Shown here one piece after another: positions 34,903 through 55,083 of a stretch of 64,000 bases of DNA. Made by a program: the position numbers and the translations under genes. Within the stretch, counting starts at the first letter, position 1. Each line of letters begins with the position of its first letter. Origin of the DNA: Paramecium tetraurelia (taxonomy: Eukaryota > Ciliophora > Oligohymenophorea > Peniculida > Parameciidae); NCBI RefSeq assembly GCF_000165425.1, contig NW_001798964.1, positions 128,813 through 192,812 on the forward strand, written 5' to 3'. Below the pieces are notes generated by a model, which was not told the DNA's origin, did not search any database, and saw only the letters and a list, made by a program, of their open reading frames with translations.

Positions 34903-35212
34903 TTTTTTTAATCTATCAATGTAATCGAGCTGTATATCCTTTAAAATAGGAGATTAATAGTAAGACTGAGTTAATATGAATTTAGATGAATACAGATTAT
35001 GATATGGTTTTGGATTTTTCAATTCTTTGTTTAATGTTTGGTTAATTAGTATCCGTCTACATTCTCTGGGATTACTGTAAATTGGTGGGTTTGAGTTAAA
35101 TTATTCTTTCTGAATTTTGGTGTGAATGTTTTGGAGTCTAGGAGTTTCGAAATTAATGAAATTTTGTCCCTTCCATACTTATTAATATAATAAATAATCT
35201 GAACTAAAAAAA
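34903..35212. other. Divergent intergenic, 310 bp
   Basis: AT-rich region between the start codons of the TSNAXIP1-like gene (-) and the RecQ gene (+). Nothing specific identified. Confidence 0.45.
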
Positions 35213-38021
35213 ATGAAATACGGCGACTTTTAGAGACTAATTTCAGAGGAAGATGAACTAGTTTAAATATCCAAGGCTTAGTTGGAATAATTAATTCTAA
35301 AAAATTAGCAATCTGAAGTACTTCCAACTCAAAAATAATCCAGCAAAAAAATTGTCATAAAATAGGCCTCAAAGAAACAAAAACATTATTAATTTGCTGA
35401 TGTTCACTATTGGACAATTACGTAATTTGATTGGGATAAAAAAGTACTGGATGCCTTGAAGGGAGCATTTGGTAAAGAATAATTTAAAGCAAATTAAAAG
35501 GCCATAATAAATTGTGTATTAGCAGGAGAGGATGTTTTTGTTTGTATGCCGACTGGATATGGAAAAAGTATAACCTTTTAAATTCCTGCATTTGTAGAGA
35601 ATGGTACAATTCGACCTGATATTTAGGGGTTTCGATTATTGTTATGCCATTGATTTCATTGATATTTGATTAAGTGCAATATCTCACAAGTCTTGGTATT
35701 CCAACTCTCAATATGAGTGGCTAAAACAGACTTTTAACAGCATAGTAAATTCTGGATTAAAGAATAAAATTAATTTACACTACTCCTGGTATTATTTAAT
35801 TTCAATTTAGAAAAAATTGAGATGATCTGAAGCTTTTAAATCAATATTAGGAGATCTCTTTAATAGAAAGTTAATTAAAAGATTTGTAATCGATGAAGCA
35901 CATTGTGTAAGTAAATGGGGAAGAGATTTTAGACCAGATTACCTAAAATTGAGCAATGTTAGAAATGAATTTCCGGGGGTGCCTATCATTGCTTTGACCG
36001 CCACTGCTCCAGAAGAGGTTAAAGAAGATATTATAGATGTGCTTTAAATTAAAGGATGCTTATATTTATAATCTTCCTTCAATAGACCAAATCTTATCTA
36101 TGAAGTCAAATTAAGAGAAGAATTTAAGAGGACTGTTTAAGAAATTAAAGAATTTATCAACTTAACCTATCCAAAGCAATCTGGTATCATTTATTGCCTC
36201 ACTTAATCTGAATGTTAAACCTTATCATAAAGCCTGATACAACATGGAATAGGATCAGATTTCTATCATGCTGGCCTTACTGAAAATGAAAGACATAGGA
36301 TTCATAAGAATTGGCTGATGAATGAAGTACAAGTAATAGTTGCAACAGTAGCATTTGGCATGGGAATTGATAAAAAGGATTGTAGATTCGTCATTCACTT
36401 TCAAATGCCAAAATCCATTGAGAATTATTATTAGGAGAGTGGGAGAGCAGGAAGAGATGGAAAACAAGCACATTGCCTTTTATTTTATAATAATAGTGAC
36501 TATAAAACTAATTTAGTATTCTTTATCATTTATTCTTTTTATAGTGTCTAATGGATTTAAACACAGAAATGACTACTCCAATGAAAAAGTACAATGTTAA
36601 AAAGTTAGATTAAATGCAATAATTCTGTTATGATAGAGTTTAGTGCAGAAGAGTTTTACAACTATCTTATTTAGGTGAAAATTTTGATAAAACATTATGT
36701 AACAAAAAATGTGATAATTGTCTAAGAGATGATGAGATGACAGAGAAAATTGATTTAACTAAAGAAGCTCTTAAAATTCTTGATTGTTTGGATAAATTAC
36801 AATTGACAGAAAATCAATTAATTTAATGTTTAAAAGGTGGACAAGACAAAAAGAAATCCCATAATTCATTGAAGAGTTTTGAATAGATCTTTGGACTATT
36901 TAAAAATAATCCTCGCTACATCAATCCTTTATTAGATTAGTTAAGAGCATAAAATGCCTTAAGCTAAAAAGTATAATAATACAATCTAAAAGGTAATTTC
37001 AAAACTAAAGTTGTCTATTTAATACCTAATTATGAAGCATCAATAAATAGTGTAATAATATCCCTTCCCAAAGAAAAAGACAAAAAACTATCTCTTTTGG
37101 ATTGCAAATCTAACGATCTTTTTAAAAAGTATTTATCGAAAGATTATAAAAATTAAAATAACAGTGGATCTAATTTGAATGTTTTAAAAAAAGATTTTAC
37201 TTGGTAGAATGAAAACAAAATTGAAACTGAAAAGAAAAAATTATAATATGATAAATAATATGGTTATTGTTTAGAAAACTAATTTAATGATTTACGTGAA
37301 AGATTAATGTTAGTTCGTAAGAATATATATAAAGAAATGACCAATAATGCATCGAATTAAATCATTAATATTGATTTGGTTTTATCTACTGATGATATTG
37401 AAGAATTATGCAAGAAACTTCCGATCTCTATGAGTGAATTAAATGACCCATTTATTTGTATAGCCTAAGAAATTAAAAAATTGTAATATATGAAGCATTT
37501 TATTGAAGAAGTTGCTCATTTTGTTGATATTGAAGATATTAATAAGTTATTATTTGAAAAGCGTAAGCATATTTTCTATTCTAGCTTAATAGGTTGAAAC
37601 ATAAATTGATTAAGTATTTGAGTTTTAAAAGCATATTAAGCAAGATGATGATGTGATTGATATTACAAATTAAGAACTTATTGGTAAAATACAAAAATAT
37701 AACATTTAGCTAAATAAAAAGAGATAGAAGAATTATTGTTAAATGGTTAAGAGAATGATGAATACTTAGATGAAGTATCAAATTTATTGAAATTAGCTAT
37801 TAAATCTTTTTGAAGAAGAAGATATAAATAAATCTCCTCAAGTCGTTATCCATGATTAAGAAAATGGTTAAAATCAAAAATCACATCTATAGAAGGTGTA
37901 AACTTTTGAGCCTGTAGAATAATAATAGCCATATTAATAAGATCTAAAACAAACTTGTAAAATTGAAAGTAGTTAGTAACCCAAAAAGCTCAAATTAAAT
38001 CTCAAAAGATCATTTTTGTGA
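35213..38021 (+). CDS. RecQ-family DNA helicase, with an apparent +1 frameshift
   Basis: About 888 aa; introns 35604-35626, 35789-35810, 36516-36544, 37563-37584, 37684-37709, 37775-37796. All helicase motifs are present: [15 protein letters not shown] (motif 0), MPTGYGKS (I), [11 protein letters not shown] (Ia), [12 protein letters not shown] (II, DEAH), LTATAP (III), [14 protein letters not shown] (V) and [10 protein letters not shown] (VI). A Zn-binding region with spaced cysteines follows (CNKKCDNC), then a long charged tail. RecQ enzymes unwind 3'-5' at forks and recombination intermediates; layout is nearest RECQL/BLM. After TTPEKIEMI the frame meets TGA at 35828-35830 and resumes one base later as [11 protein letters not shown]. 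Every other gene in the window divides cleanly by three; this one is out by exactly one base. Confidence 0.9.
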
Positions 38022-38697
38022 TTGTTTATGTAATATTTTAATTTATTATCTGCTATTTTATTAATGTAGTTTTCAAATATATATCATAAATCTTCTGATT
38101 TCACTAAATATAAATTTTATTGTTATAATACGGTTAATTGAATATTTTTTCATTTGAGAAATGGTATTATAAAATGAATATTATAATGAAATAAATTCGG
38201 TAGATTATAGGCTAAAATATAAAAAAATACATCCATTTTATACGTAAAATTTAACTGAATATCATAAGAAATCGTGCTGAAAGTATGATCATATAAATTT
38301 TGAAATATGAAAAATGATTCAGCAATTTCATTTCACACATTTCAACATTGTTCCAAATAGAAATTCATAATATTATACTTTATAAATTTAAAGCATTTCA
38401 CTTCTCAATTCATATTGTTTTTTATCCAAGTAGGATTTTCGATTCTGCAAATTTATTTAATGAAATATCGGATAATTGGGAAAAGTCGATGAAATAATGG
38501 ATATTAGAAGTTTAAGGATATAAATATATTAAATTCATAAAACTTGGAATATGAAATTTATTGTATTATTCTCAAGATACTAAGACTTTCCCTTTCATTC
38601 TGATATTTTTCATTTTCCAATTTATATACGAATAATTTAAATTGATAAAGTATTTGATGAATAATATATTATATTATTATTTTAATTGTGAGATTTC
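38022..38697. other. Intergenic, 676 bp
   Basis: AT-rich spacer between RecQ and the SelT-like gene. It contains many short TGAAA/TTTCA words around 38310-38410 but no clear hairpin, gene or repeat array. Confidence 0.4.
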
Positions 38698-39385
38698 ATG
38701 AAATTAGAAAGAGTAATCACATTCGTCTTTTTTGCTTTGATTGCATACGATATTTTTAGAGCTCAACCAAAGCCTTAATCACAGGCTCAAGAATAATAAT
38801 AAGATAACTAATCTGAATAAGGATAAACAAATTAAGACAAGGATTATTAAAAAGAAAGAACATTTTAAGAAGATATTGATTTAGAGAATGCTGAATACAT
38901 TGAATCAACACTACCAATAAATGTAGAAATATTTTATTGTAATCGTACTGGATTACATACACAATATTTGGAATTGGAAAGAAATATCTATCTCACATTC
39001 CCAAAAAATAAAAATTTAATTGTAAACCCGGGAGAATATCCAGTGCCAGAAATGAATTCACAGTTATCAAAGGTTATAAAATAACATTATTTTGTAGTTT
39101 GTTAATTATGGTCAATATGGTTTGATGGCAGCTATGTTTTTCCATAAATAATTATTTGCTATGCTATCCATGCCTGTGCCTGGAATTGTTGAGAAGATAG
39201 TGGAAAAGAAGATATTCGTGTTGATAGGAGCTATTTTCCTGGTGCAATAATTGCAAAACTCATTGCTCACAACAGGTAAAATGATGGTGTATGTGGATTC
39301 AAAATTAATTTTGGATTAAGCAGCCCCAATCTAAGCAGATAAAGTGTTTTAATTAATAAAAACTGAGTTATTATAATTATAATGA
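38698..39385 (+). CDS. SelT-like thioredoxin-fold membrane protein without the Sec/Cys pair
   Basis: 220 aa, intron 39073-39097. It opens with a hydrophobic signal or anchor (VITFVFFALIAYDIF), a Gln-rich acidic segment, then the selenoprotein T core: INVEIFYCNRTGLHTQYLEL, EYPVPEMNSQLSKF and a C-terminal hydrophobic hairpin before LLTTGKMMVYVDSKLI. SelT is an ER-membrane redox protein with a CxxU motif (usually CVSUGY). Here that site reads CNRTG, so the first Cys remains and the Sec/Cys partner is Thr. Redox chemistry by the normal mechanism is unlikely. The next gene starts 26 bp after the stop. Confidence 0.8.
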
Positions 39386-39411
39386 AACCAATATTTCGTG
39401 GAGTCTTAATT

Positions 39412-39962
39412 ATGAAATACACAGATAATTAAGAAGAAGTCACTCTTGATCAACTAAAGGAGTATCTGAAAGACTAAGGAAATTACAATGAAGAAACATT
39501 CTCTCAAAACGTAGACATTTTCCAATAGTTGATCGATGATCTGATCTAAAATGATTCAGAGCAAACCTATGAACAATATGTATCCAATAGCCATTTGATT
39601 TTAGGGAATATCTCCCTAAGAATTGCATTAGACTTGGTTAACCGAAAAAGATAGGGTGTTGTCCTATTATATAAAAAAGAGGACTCAAGGATAAAAAGTA
39701 ATAATCTATGTAATTCATGTTAGATTGAAAAGTTTCAATGGTCAGTAAACAATTAGTTCTATTCAAAAAAAGCTAAAAATATTAATAAACCTGTTTGCAT
39801 AATGAATCTGAAGGTATGACTTGTAAAAATGTGCAATAGTCAAAAGATGTTGTCAACAAGACTTATAAATTTCACACGTTCGAAATAAATGAGGAGGATT
39901 TAAATTACATAGAAGATCAAATGAAAAAAATAGAGTAAACTATAAATGCATTGCTTTTGTGA
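39412..39962 (+). CDS. Unknown 174-aa protein
   Basis: Intron 39814-39839. Acidic N-terminal 70 residues (DQLKEYLKDQGNYNEET, VDIFQQLIDDLIQ), a helical stretch (LGNISLRIALDLVNRKR), then a CNSC pair and a charged C-terminus. No family recognised. It starts 26 bp downstream of the SelT-like gene and converges with the next gene, 31 bp away. Confidence 0.6.
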
Positions 39963-39993
39963 TGATTCATAAATCAATATTAATAATTTATAA

Positions 39994-42861
39994 TCATTTT
40001 ATTTTGACACTTGATTTAAATTTGGCACTGAGTAATGAACTAATGAAACTATAAAATTTGTTCATCTTTTTCCTAACAAATTTCTATATTTTTTTGGCTG
40101 CAATTTGTTATCCCATTTCTACCTTCTTTCTCATTAGATCTTTAGAGTCAAAATAATTTGCCAGATGTTACAGACAATCCAATTAACTTTTGATTAATTC
40201 AACCTCATGAGTAAAGTCATCCTTTTTAACGTATTGTCTATTAAAATTCTCTGAACTAATGATCACAGCATCTCTATTCTATTATAACTATTGTTTCTGC
40301 TTCTCGTCATGGAGTTTCTAGAATGTAGAACCTTAAGGAATACTATAATCATTAATAACTCATACATGTCTTATATGTACAATCTACAATTGAGAAGGTG
40401 ATTCACATTCCTAATAATACTCATATATTTGTCAGTCATTTACACAAAACTCAATTAACTACTTTGGAGAGATGAAAATTTGGTTTCTATGAAGTTATCT
40501 AACTCTTCGAAATCATTAAACAATATCTCTAGACCGATTTCTACTAAAAGTTCTTTTACTGGTTTCTATTAATTGATTAGCTAATATATAGATAGTAAAT
40601 GATACTCTTTTATAGGCTTCAGACACAAGGATGAATGGTTATTAGGATGGATCAAATGCAAATTATTCCTCAACCAAATGAGGCAATTAAGTCAGATTTT
40701 GTATTTTTAAATTTTTAGTAAAGAATCCATTTTCACTTGCAATAGTATAGAAAGAGTCTATTGAAACTCCTGTTCCTGTAAAAGAATAAGCTTCTCTGTA
40801 AAGAGTGGCCAGTTCCAAGTCTGTAATTTTAGGATAATTACTGATTAATACAATTCTAAATTATTTGAAACTGATATTAGTTGCACGACTTCCAAATGCA
40901 ATCTTGAACATTTTGTATCTATTTCTTCTTTCCACTCTGTAAAATTCAAGCAAAATTCTCAAAACAAAAGCAGCTTCAATTATATATATGTTTTTATTCT
41001 GTATTTTTCTGACAGCTCTTTCCTTAAGCACTCGTTTGACTTACTGGATAGTAGAGACTTCATATTAAGAGAATAAATGAGTGACCACAAAATCAGCTTA
41101 CAACAATGGAATATAATGATGAGGCTCATAGAAGGCTTGATGATTTTAACATTGAGGACCTCTAAACAGTAGACTTCTTGCATACAAAAAGAAGTAAATT
41201 TCATCATGAGATGAGAAGTCATTCAAAAATTCCTAAAATGTTATGCATTCCCAATTCTTTTCTAAAACAGGATTAGAGAAATCAACTATAAATTTAACAA
41301 TTTAATCATCCACTCTTTGATTGTCATATTCGATCTTTTTAATACATTTATGATTGTAATCCACTTTAAAGTTCATTAACCAAGAATATACAAATTCTGG
41401 AAATCTAGATTATTGATTCATTTAAATCTCATTCCATTTAGCATCTAAAATATGTCTCATTATTACTAGCAATTATAGACTTGGTCTTTTATATTACAAA
41501 CCTGCAAATTCACTTTCTAAGGTTTTTTTATGATGTTCAATAAAAATAACAAATGGTGAGTAACCAATAGTGAATTTATCTAATTAAATATCCTAGGAAT
41601 TGAAGTGAGATTCCATTTAAATAATGCTATGTCCAGTTCTCTACACTATTCTACCTTTATCCTACAATAGTGATGAATGAGTCAGTCTAAAGAAGGTCTT
41701 ATCATTAGAGAATAAGCTGGCAAACTTTTCTAGTCCAGTTTTCTCTTTTTCATGCTATTAGTTGGGTTAAGGTTCAACTTCCTTGGATTTTTCAATTTAA
41801 AATCTATCCAATTTATTCTATAATTAAGATAACTTTTCTCTTGCCTTGGCAGCAATGGCTAGTTCCTCTTTGTAGTAGTAGAGTCTTTGTTCAAAGTCTT
41901 CCCTTTGCATATTGGCAATTTCCCTGTATCTATTCATTAAATTGGTATGCTTCTCATTATCCAAAATTAACTTATCCAATTGGTATTTATTGGCTTCGAA
42001 GACAGTTTGATAGGCTTTAGATTCATTTTCCAATTTAGTATACTAAGACTTAATATTCTGATAATGTAGATTGAGTTTTTAGAGTTATTTCTCTTTGATT
42101 TCGTTTTCCTTCAGCAATTCATTGATTTTAAATTAGGCATTTTATTTGATGTTGATTATGTCCTATTAGAGTTTTTGAACATCGGATAGTTATTCAAGGA
42201 TTTATAATCTCTCTTGTATTTTTTCAATTTCATTCTTTAACCTGAAATTTTCCATATACAACTCACTCTATTTCTTGTAGTCGCCTTTCCTCGATTTAAT
42301 TGGTCTATCTGTATGTGAGGATTTATTGAACATTTACTATAATTCTTCAAATTTCACAGTTAAGTCATTGATTTAGATTTCTTTTTCTTTTGCTTATTAT
42401 TCAGCAAATTCAGTTTTTGATTTATATTCTTCAATATTATTTATAACATTTCTCATAAATTTTTGCATAATCTATTGATAACTATTGTATTTATCAACTA
42501 GATGCTATAGATTTAATTTGGTATTCATTTAATATAATTCAGTTTCAAATTACTATTATATAATATCAAACAATTCTCTTTTTACATTAGTATTAGTTTT
42601 AGAAAAGACTTCATCTACTAATTGTTTCTTGTTCGAAGTGTCATTAGATATGGAGTATTGTCCACAAACTAATTCCTTTCTGAACGTATCCAGTGAATTA
42701 TAATTACTAACAAATCCAACATATTTAGGGGACAACACACCCTATCGATTCTTAAAGCTCCCCAAATAGGGATGATTACTTTATTGACTCTAGGCCTACC
42801 TCCTAGCTTCGATTTGTCTTTAAATTTCTCTCTTGGCTTATTATTTCAACACAGTAGACAT
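39994..42861 (-). CDS. Long coiled-coil protein with C-terminal IQ motif
   Basis: 941 aa, introns 40541-40559 (19 nt; a 16-nt version also keeps frame) and 40343-40365. Residues about 80-380 are coiled coil (for example YHYQNIKSQYTKLENESKAY-like helices and EDFEQRLYYYKEELAIAAKA). The middle 400 residues are mixed helical with conserved-looking blocks (RHILDAKWNEIQ, KIAFGSRATNI). Near the C-terminus AAKKIQKFVRKKMNKF is an IQ motif, which binds calmodulin or centrin-type light chains. Such proteins are common in ciliary and basal-body structures of ciliates; the exact family is not recognised. Confidence 0.75.
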
Positions 42862-43144
42862 TTATGTATATAATTATTAAAAAATAATTCATTCTGATTT
42901 AGATTAGAACATACCAAATCCACCTAAAAGCCTTCCATTTAAGAAAAACCAAAAATCACTCGTGATATGGGAATAGATGCTGATCAACAATTCAAGTCAA
43001 TTTAGAGCTAAGGAATACTAATAAATGGATGATGAAACTGATTCTAAGTGTGAATATTGTGCATTAGACTATATCTGAGAAGTAGATTACAAAATGAAAT
43101 GAAAAATCTAGGATTGCTTGTATATAATTTAAGATTAATAATAA

Positions 43145-51325
<8,181 letters not shown>

Positions 51326-51355
51326 ACTTATTAAAAATGTTATTTATTTATTATA

Positions 51356-52069
51356 TCAGATTTTAACTTTCGATTTTAGGTGTTATGTTATCTTCTCAAC
51401 AAATTGTTCATCTTCTGCAGACAATTATTCTTTCTTCAATTCTTGAAATGGCAATTACTCGCTCACTTCAAATTAAGCCAGTTGATTTAGGAAATTTTGT
51501 TTAGCTAAAGGATTAGCCAATTATTCCATTATTTCTGATTTCTTTTCCCTCAAGAAATCTTTCACTTACATCATCACGAGCTATTTCGAGTACTAATCTA
51601 ACTTTTGTTATGTCTCTGTCAGAGTTTAACCATTATGAGAAATCTCGGAAGATTACTAATTGATTCGAATCATAGGATGAAGGAATTATAAATTTTCTAT
51701 AGCATAATCGCTATTTCTATAAGAAATTATAGTCAAAATGTAATATTACTTAGTTTTGTCAATCAATGCAATCACAGTTGTATTTAGAAGTTTTACCTTC
51801 CTGTCCCTGGTTGACTTTTTCCCAATTCTTCCTTCCTTCAAGTAGACTTGCAATATAGCCTTAACTGTTGATGGTTTCAATTGAGTTTCTTCAGAGACCT
51901 AAGGTAAATTTGAGGTTTACGTACTTCTTTCAAAGTCTTAGCATTCTTGGTGAGTTCATTAATTATGTGAGTTCTTTGATCGTGACTAATCTTCTTGTAC
52001 CTAATGATTAGGTCCATAATCCTACTTCATATTGCGAGATCCCTTTCTTATTTTTTGGCTGCTATTCAT
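51356..52069 (-). CDS. Helix-turn-helix protein (paired/Tc1-transposase-like HTH), no transposase domain
   Basis: About 220 aa; introns 52001-52025 and 51899-51924 (a further optional 33-nt in-frame intron may exist). Residues about 18-75 form a helix-turn-helix: ISHDQRTHIINELTKNAKTL, then EVSEETQLKPSTVKAIL and YLKEGRIGKKSTRDRK, with the basic arm typical of paired-like HTHs in Tc1/mariner transposases and Pax factors. No DDE catalytic domain follows; the rest is helical and Gln-rich. It may be a DNA-binding regulator derived from a transposase or independently of similar fold. It is divergent from the TRIM-like gene (27 bp between ATGs) and convergent with BEACH. Confidence 0.75.
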
Positions 52070-52096
52070 TATTCTGTGTGTTTTTATTAATTAATT
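52070..52096. promoter_or_regulatory. 27-bp divergent promoter spacer
   Basis: Start codons of the HTH gene (-) and the TRIM-like gene (+) are 27 AT-rich bases apart. No motif recognised. Confidence 0.45.
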
Positions 52097-53103
52097 ATGA
52101 TTCCCTCTACTCGAATTTGTATAACACCAAATTGTTAAGCATAATCCCGATTAATTTAATCTATAAAAGAGCTTGAATATCATCAAGGTCATAGTTCCTC
52201 AAGTCTGGGCCAACTAACCAAGAAATTGAAGGAAGTCCTACCCGATTTCCACTTTACTGCAAGTATCAAATAAATCATCGAATCAAAATTTCAAATTATT
52301 CACTCCTACTTACAGAAGAAATAAAATGTCTATTAGAAGTATAACTCATTGATGTCATTAGAAAAGGAAATGTGATAAATATGAACTGATTGAGGCAGCA
52401 TCCAAATTTATCAATTCCGAATATTCCTTATTGAATGAAAAGGCAATAGATTTAATTATCAAGTCATTACCCAATAACTTCTCTGAAACTCTACAGTCAC
52501 ACACTGCTCAATATTTTAATTTACAAATTCAAATTTAAAAAGAATTGGATGATTTTATTCTTTTTATTACTTCAGATACAAAACAAGAAACAATTTAATC
52601 AACTAAATAATAACAATCCAAAAATTAGAAACCATCAACATTAATTGCAATCACCCAAAAACCAGAATTCCTTAAAATGCCTTCAGAGTTAGATCAACTC
52701 TCCAAATTCGAAATTAATAACCAAATGGCTAAGCATTTAGAAGGATGTAAGTTCTATGATCTCAACTCTAGATCCTTCCATTGTCATGACCAATCAATTA
52801 CTCAAAGAAGGCACTTAAATTAAGTTTGAAATCGTTAAGATTTAAAATGACTATGTAAGTGTAGGGATCGGTGCTATGGAAAGAGCATCTATTGAGAAAA
52901 ATGGCTTGATTCTTAATGGAGAACAATTGTAAGTCGCAGGTCATGGAGTATATATGAATTTTAATGATAAATGTGTCTATCATAGTGAAATTGGTAATGG
53001 ACAAATTTAAGGAAAAGACAAAGGTATTGCATTTTAAGAAGGGGATAAAAGTAATTTGAAAATTGATCTTTAGTTCAGTGCAGTTATACTTAAGGACAAT
53101 TGA
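52097..53103 (+). CDS. TRIM-like protein: B-box-like, coiled coil and SPRY-type domain
   Basis: About 315 aa; introns 52328-52361 (34 nt, the longest in the window, inferred to join frames) and 52747-52771. The N-terminus has a short Cys/His cluster (ICITPNCQ, then EYHQGHS) resembling one half of a B-box. A helical segment (IKQIIESKFQIIHSYLQKK) follows. The C-terminal 140 residues resemble a SPRY/B30.2 half: VSVGIGAMERASIEKNGL, GHGVYMNFNDKCVYHSEIGN and KDKGIAFQEGDKSNLKI. SPRY domains recognise protein partners, often for ubiquitin ligases. No RING finger is present. Exon structure in the middle is the least certain part. Confidence 0.7.
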
Positions 53104-53306
53104 CCTTATAAAATCTAAATGCAAACTCATCATACTCAATGAAAATTAATTTGAGTGATATTATTTTAGTGGTTTGGTTAGACCTGAGTGAAATTAATAT
53201 TATATGATCATCAAAGTCTCCTAAGTAGGCGGCATTTTTATCTTAGATGGCTTACATTCAATAAATAGATTCAAAATACACATAATATATATATTTATTA
53301 TTATTA

Positions 53307-55050
53307 ATGGAAACTAACCAAAACATTTTATAATAGGATCAAGAAAATGACCTTTAATTCATCTGCACTAGTTCTCAATGTAAATTTCGAGGATGTACCA
53401 AATCAAGGGATATTCAAAGCAAGCATAAAAATTGCAATGTGCTGCCATATAAGGAATTTGTAGAGTCAATTGAAAATTATACGGATTAAATTTTCCCATC
53501 AGAAACCTTTAAGATGTATATAATCCTATTATAAAATTAGTTATGATCAAAAACTAAAATAATATCTAAAGAAGATCAATAAATTACAAGAGGAGGTGAA
53601 TGACAAATCATTAATGTTTAATAAGTAATCACTTAGCTTATATCTAAAGAATAAAAAAAGAATTAAATAACGCGAATGTTTAAAAAAATAAATTATAGCA
53701 ATTACTGTAATAATTCAAAGATAAAACTACTCAATTAAACTTTGAGTTGTTGGAGAAAACATATTAATCATCCAGTATATTTAATATACATAATTTAGAA
53801 TAATAAAAAACTATCGACAACGTTCAAAGAAATTAAAAAAAGATTGACCATGAATTGACAACAAACTAATTTAGATTAGCAATAAGCCAAGTTGAATTTT
53901 AGGATGATGACTAATCAAGTGATGAAGACTCTAGCGATGATGAATCTAGTGATGATCAAAGTTAAAGGATCTCAAATCAACAACTAGACCCTGAAGTATA
54001 AGAACTAGAAAATAAATACAATTAAGCTTTTAATTTTTTAAGGAATAATGCTATTACCTAAGTTAAATAAAATAAAGAGGAATAACTATCTTAATTACAA
54101 GAATAGATTTAATCCTAGTAATATGAAGAATAAACTAATATTAAATTTATTGAAAAATTCGGAAACAATTCAATCTTAGTTGCAACTAAAAGCCAATTAG
54201 GAATATACGATTTAATATCTAAAAGCTTATAATGGATTAAATAAGTTGATACTAAAATCACTTCACTTTAAGTTACAAATTTTGAATAAGTAATTGTTGT
54301 TGGGAAGAAGGATGGAAATATAGAAGTTTTGGAATGGAACTCAGAATCAAAGGATAAATTAAAGTATTTATAGATATTATGTGTTGTAGTTCAAGCAACT
54401 TTAGAGTAAGTAATGAAGAAGGAAGGTTATTCGTAGAAAAATTGCAGCCAAGACATATTGCATGTTTAGGGAGAGATGGAAATTGTAAAATCTATGAAAC
54501 ACCCAATTTCAATGTTGTAGACAACTATAAATTAGATTAAGGAACCAAAATAGTTCCTACTTGTTTTTTTGCAATATCTGAACAATAATTCATTATTGGA
54601 GCAGAGAAAACGTTGTTTTTTAATAAAACAAAAATAGAATACAAATTTAATGGAAAAATAAAATAAATTTGTTAATTTGGCAACAGATGGTTGGTAGCAG
54701 ATAAAGCAACTATTTACATCTTAGTATAAAATGGGGAACTCATTTCTGTATTCAAAGAATATCCTTTTTCTCCAAAACAAATCATTTATATGACTACATT
54801 TTATGAAAGTCAATTCATTTACATTAATACTAAATCTTCAAAATCTGATGATTATTAGAATCAAGTTGCTACTATATAGACATCAGGCGAATAATTAGAT
54901 CTTCAATTATAACAGCTAGATAAGAATATTCAAGTAAAGTTGCTGAAAGGATATTAAAATAAGAATGAAACTTTTCTATATGGAATTGACGGTTCTAATA
55001 TCAAAGAGTACAAAATGATTAGAGAGAATGATAAATTTATAGTTTTATGA
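53307..55050 (+). CDS. Beta-propeller (WD40-like) protein with N-terminal Cys/His motif
   Basis: 555 aa; introns 53516-53540, 53625-53649, 54364-54389. The first 45 residues contain Cys and His in a zinc-finger-like spacing (CTSSQCKFRGCTKS and a later HKNC). Residues 80-240 are coiled and include an Asp/Ser-rich stretch (SSDEDSSDDESSDD). The last 300 residues show weak WD-like blades (NSILVATKSQLGIYDL, EEGRLFVEKLQPRHIACLGR), probably one seven-blade propeller. Scaffold role is likely; partners unknown. Several similar proteins with B-box or zinc motif plus propeller are typical for ciliates. Confidence 0.75.
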
Positions 55051-55083
55051 GTATTTGTTGGCAGAATTATAAATAATTAATAA

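Noticed and set aside
35811-35840. Retained internal eliminated sequence as cause of the RecQ frameshift
   Set aside because: Such elements are at least about 26 bp and TA-bounded; the discrepancy is a single base.
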